From NCBI GenBank assembly GCA_903876735.1, contig CAIRAW010000016.1, forward strand, positions 1 through 64,000: 64,000 nt of DNA, given 5' to 3'. The position numbers and the translations under genes are program-made. Source of the stretch: an uncultured beta proteobacterium. Its GTDB lineage: Bacteria; Pseudomonadota; Gammaproteobacteria; Burkholderiales; Burkholderiaceae_C. Under the pieces are notes generated by a model. It did not search any database, was not told the origin of the DNA, and saw nothing but the letters and a program-made list of their open reading frames with translations. The first letter of the stretch is position 1. Each line of letters starts with the position of its first letter. Shown piece by piece: positions 63,984 to 64,000 of the stretch.

Positions 63984-64000
63984 GCCGCTTCAGGTCATCA

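Overview
This window looks like chromosomal DNA of a betaproteobacterium, most likely a Comamonadaceae member close to Rhodoferax or Polaromonas. The reasons are the protein character (acoXABC cluster, Burkholderiales-type YceI and cytochrome proteins, a TetR-linked cfa operon), the high-GC coding style and the operon architecture. This placement is an inference from memory of families, not from a database search. I see no rRNA, tRNA, CRISPR array, phage or intact insertion sequence.

Layout. 1-1848 is glmS, cut by the left edge. 2452-10760 holds an acetoin catabolism locus: the sigma54 activator acoR faces the operon acoX-acoA-acoB-acoC-lipoate ligase-thiamine-binding protein, which has a clear -24/-12 promoter and an upstream inverted-repeat enhancer. 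11094-16413 carries a glycosyltransferase and a YceI / c-type cytochrome / cytochrome-porin run. 16414-22607 has kup, a tandem-fused ABC permease with its ATPase, and a phosphodiester glycosidase. Two copies of a 68-base repeat, each containing the ribosome site and start of a tiny ORF, flank the ABC and glycosidase genes.

22900-29000 is a looser region with CBS, ModA-like, haemolysin III, DUF2189-like and patatin proteins and long gaps. 29067-39731 is rich in envelope-lipid and sugar genes (LplT-like carrier, GT4, phosphatidylserine decarboxylase, membrane-anchored class III aminotransferase, Mpo1-like protein, ugd, GT2), followed by a pyruvate kinase fragment and ppk2.

40829-47523 is a radical-SAM (ArsS-type) set with two partner glycosyltransferases, divergent from a run of three rhodanese proteins with TVP38 and LPG-synthase-like membrane proteins. 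The first rhodanese gene is frameshifted. 47550-55398 is an eight-gene operon around cyclopropane fatty acid synthase, with a divergent TetR gene and a 12-base palindrome between them. 55579-63983 is a catabolic cluster: a fused E1 and an E2 of a second 2-oxoacid/acetoin-type dehydrogenase, a GMC oxidoreductase, an AroE-like protein lacking the usual shikimate contacts, an SDR, a quinone oxidoreductase and a GntR regulator. TGGTnnnACCA operators lie in front of the two outer genes.

The parts with the most unexplained biology are the 55.5-64 kb cluster (substrate unknown), the ArsS/rhodanese cluster, the cytochrome-porin locus and the duplicated small ORF.
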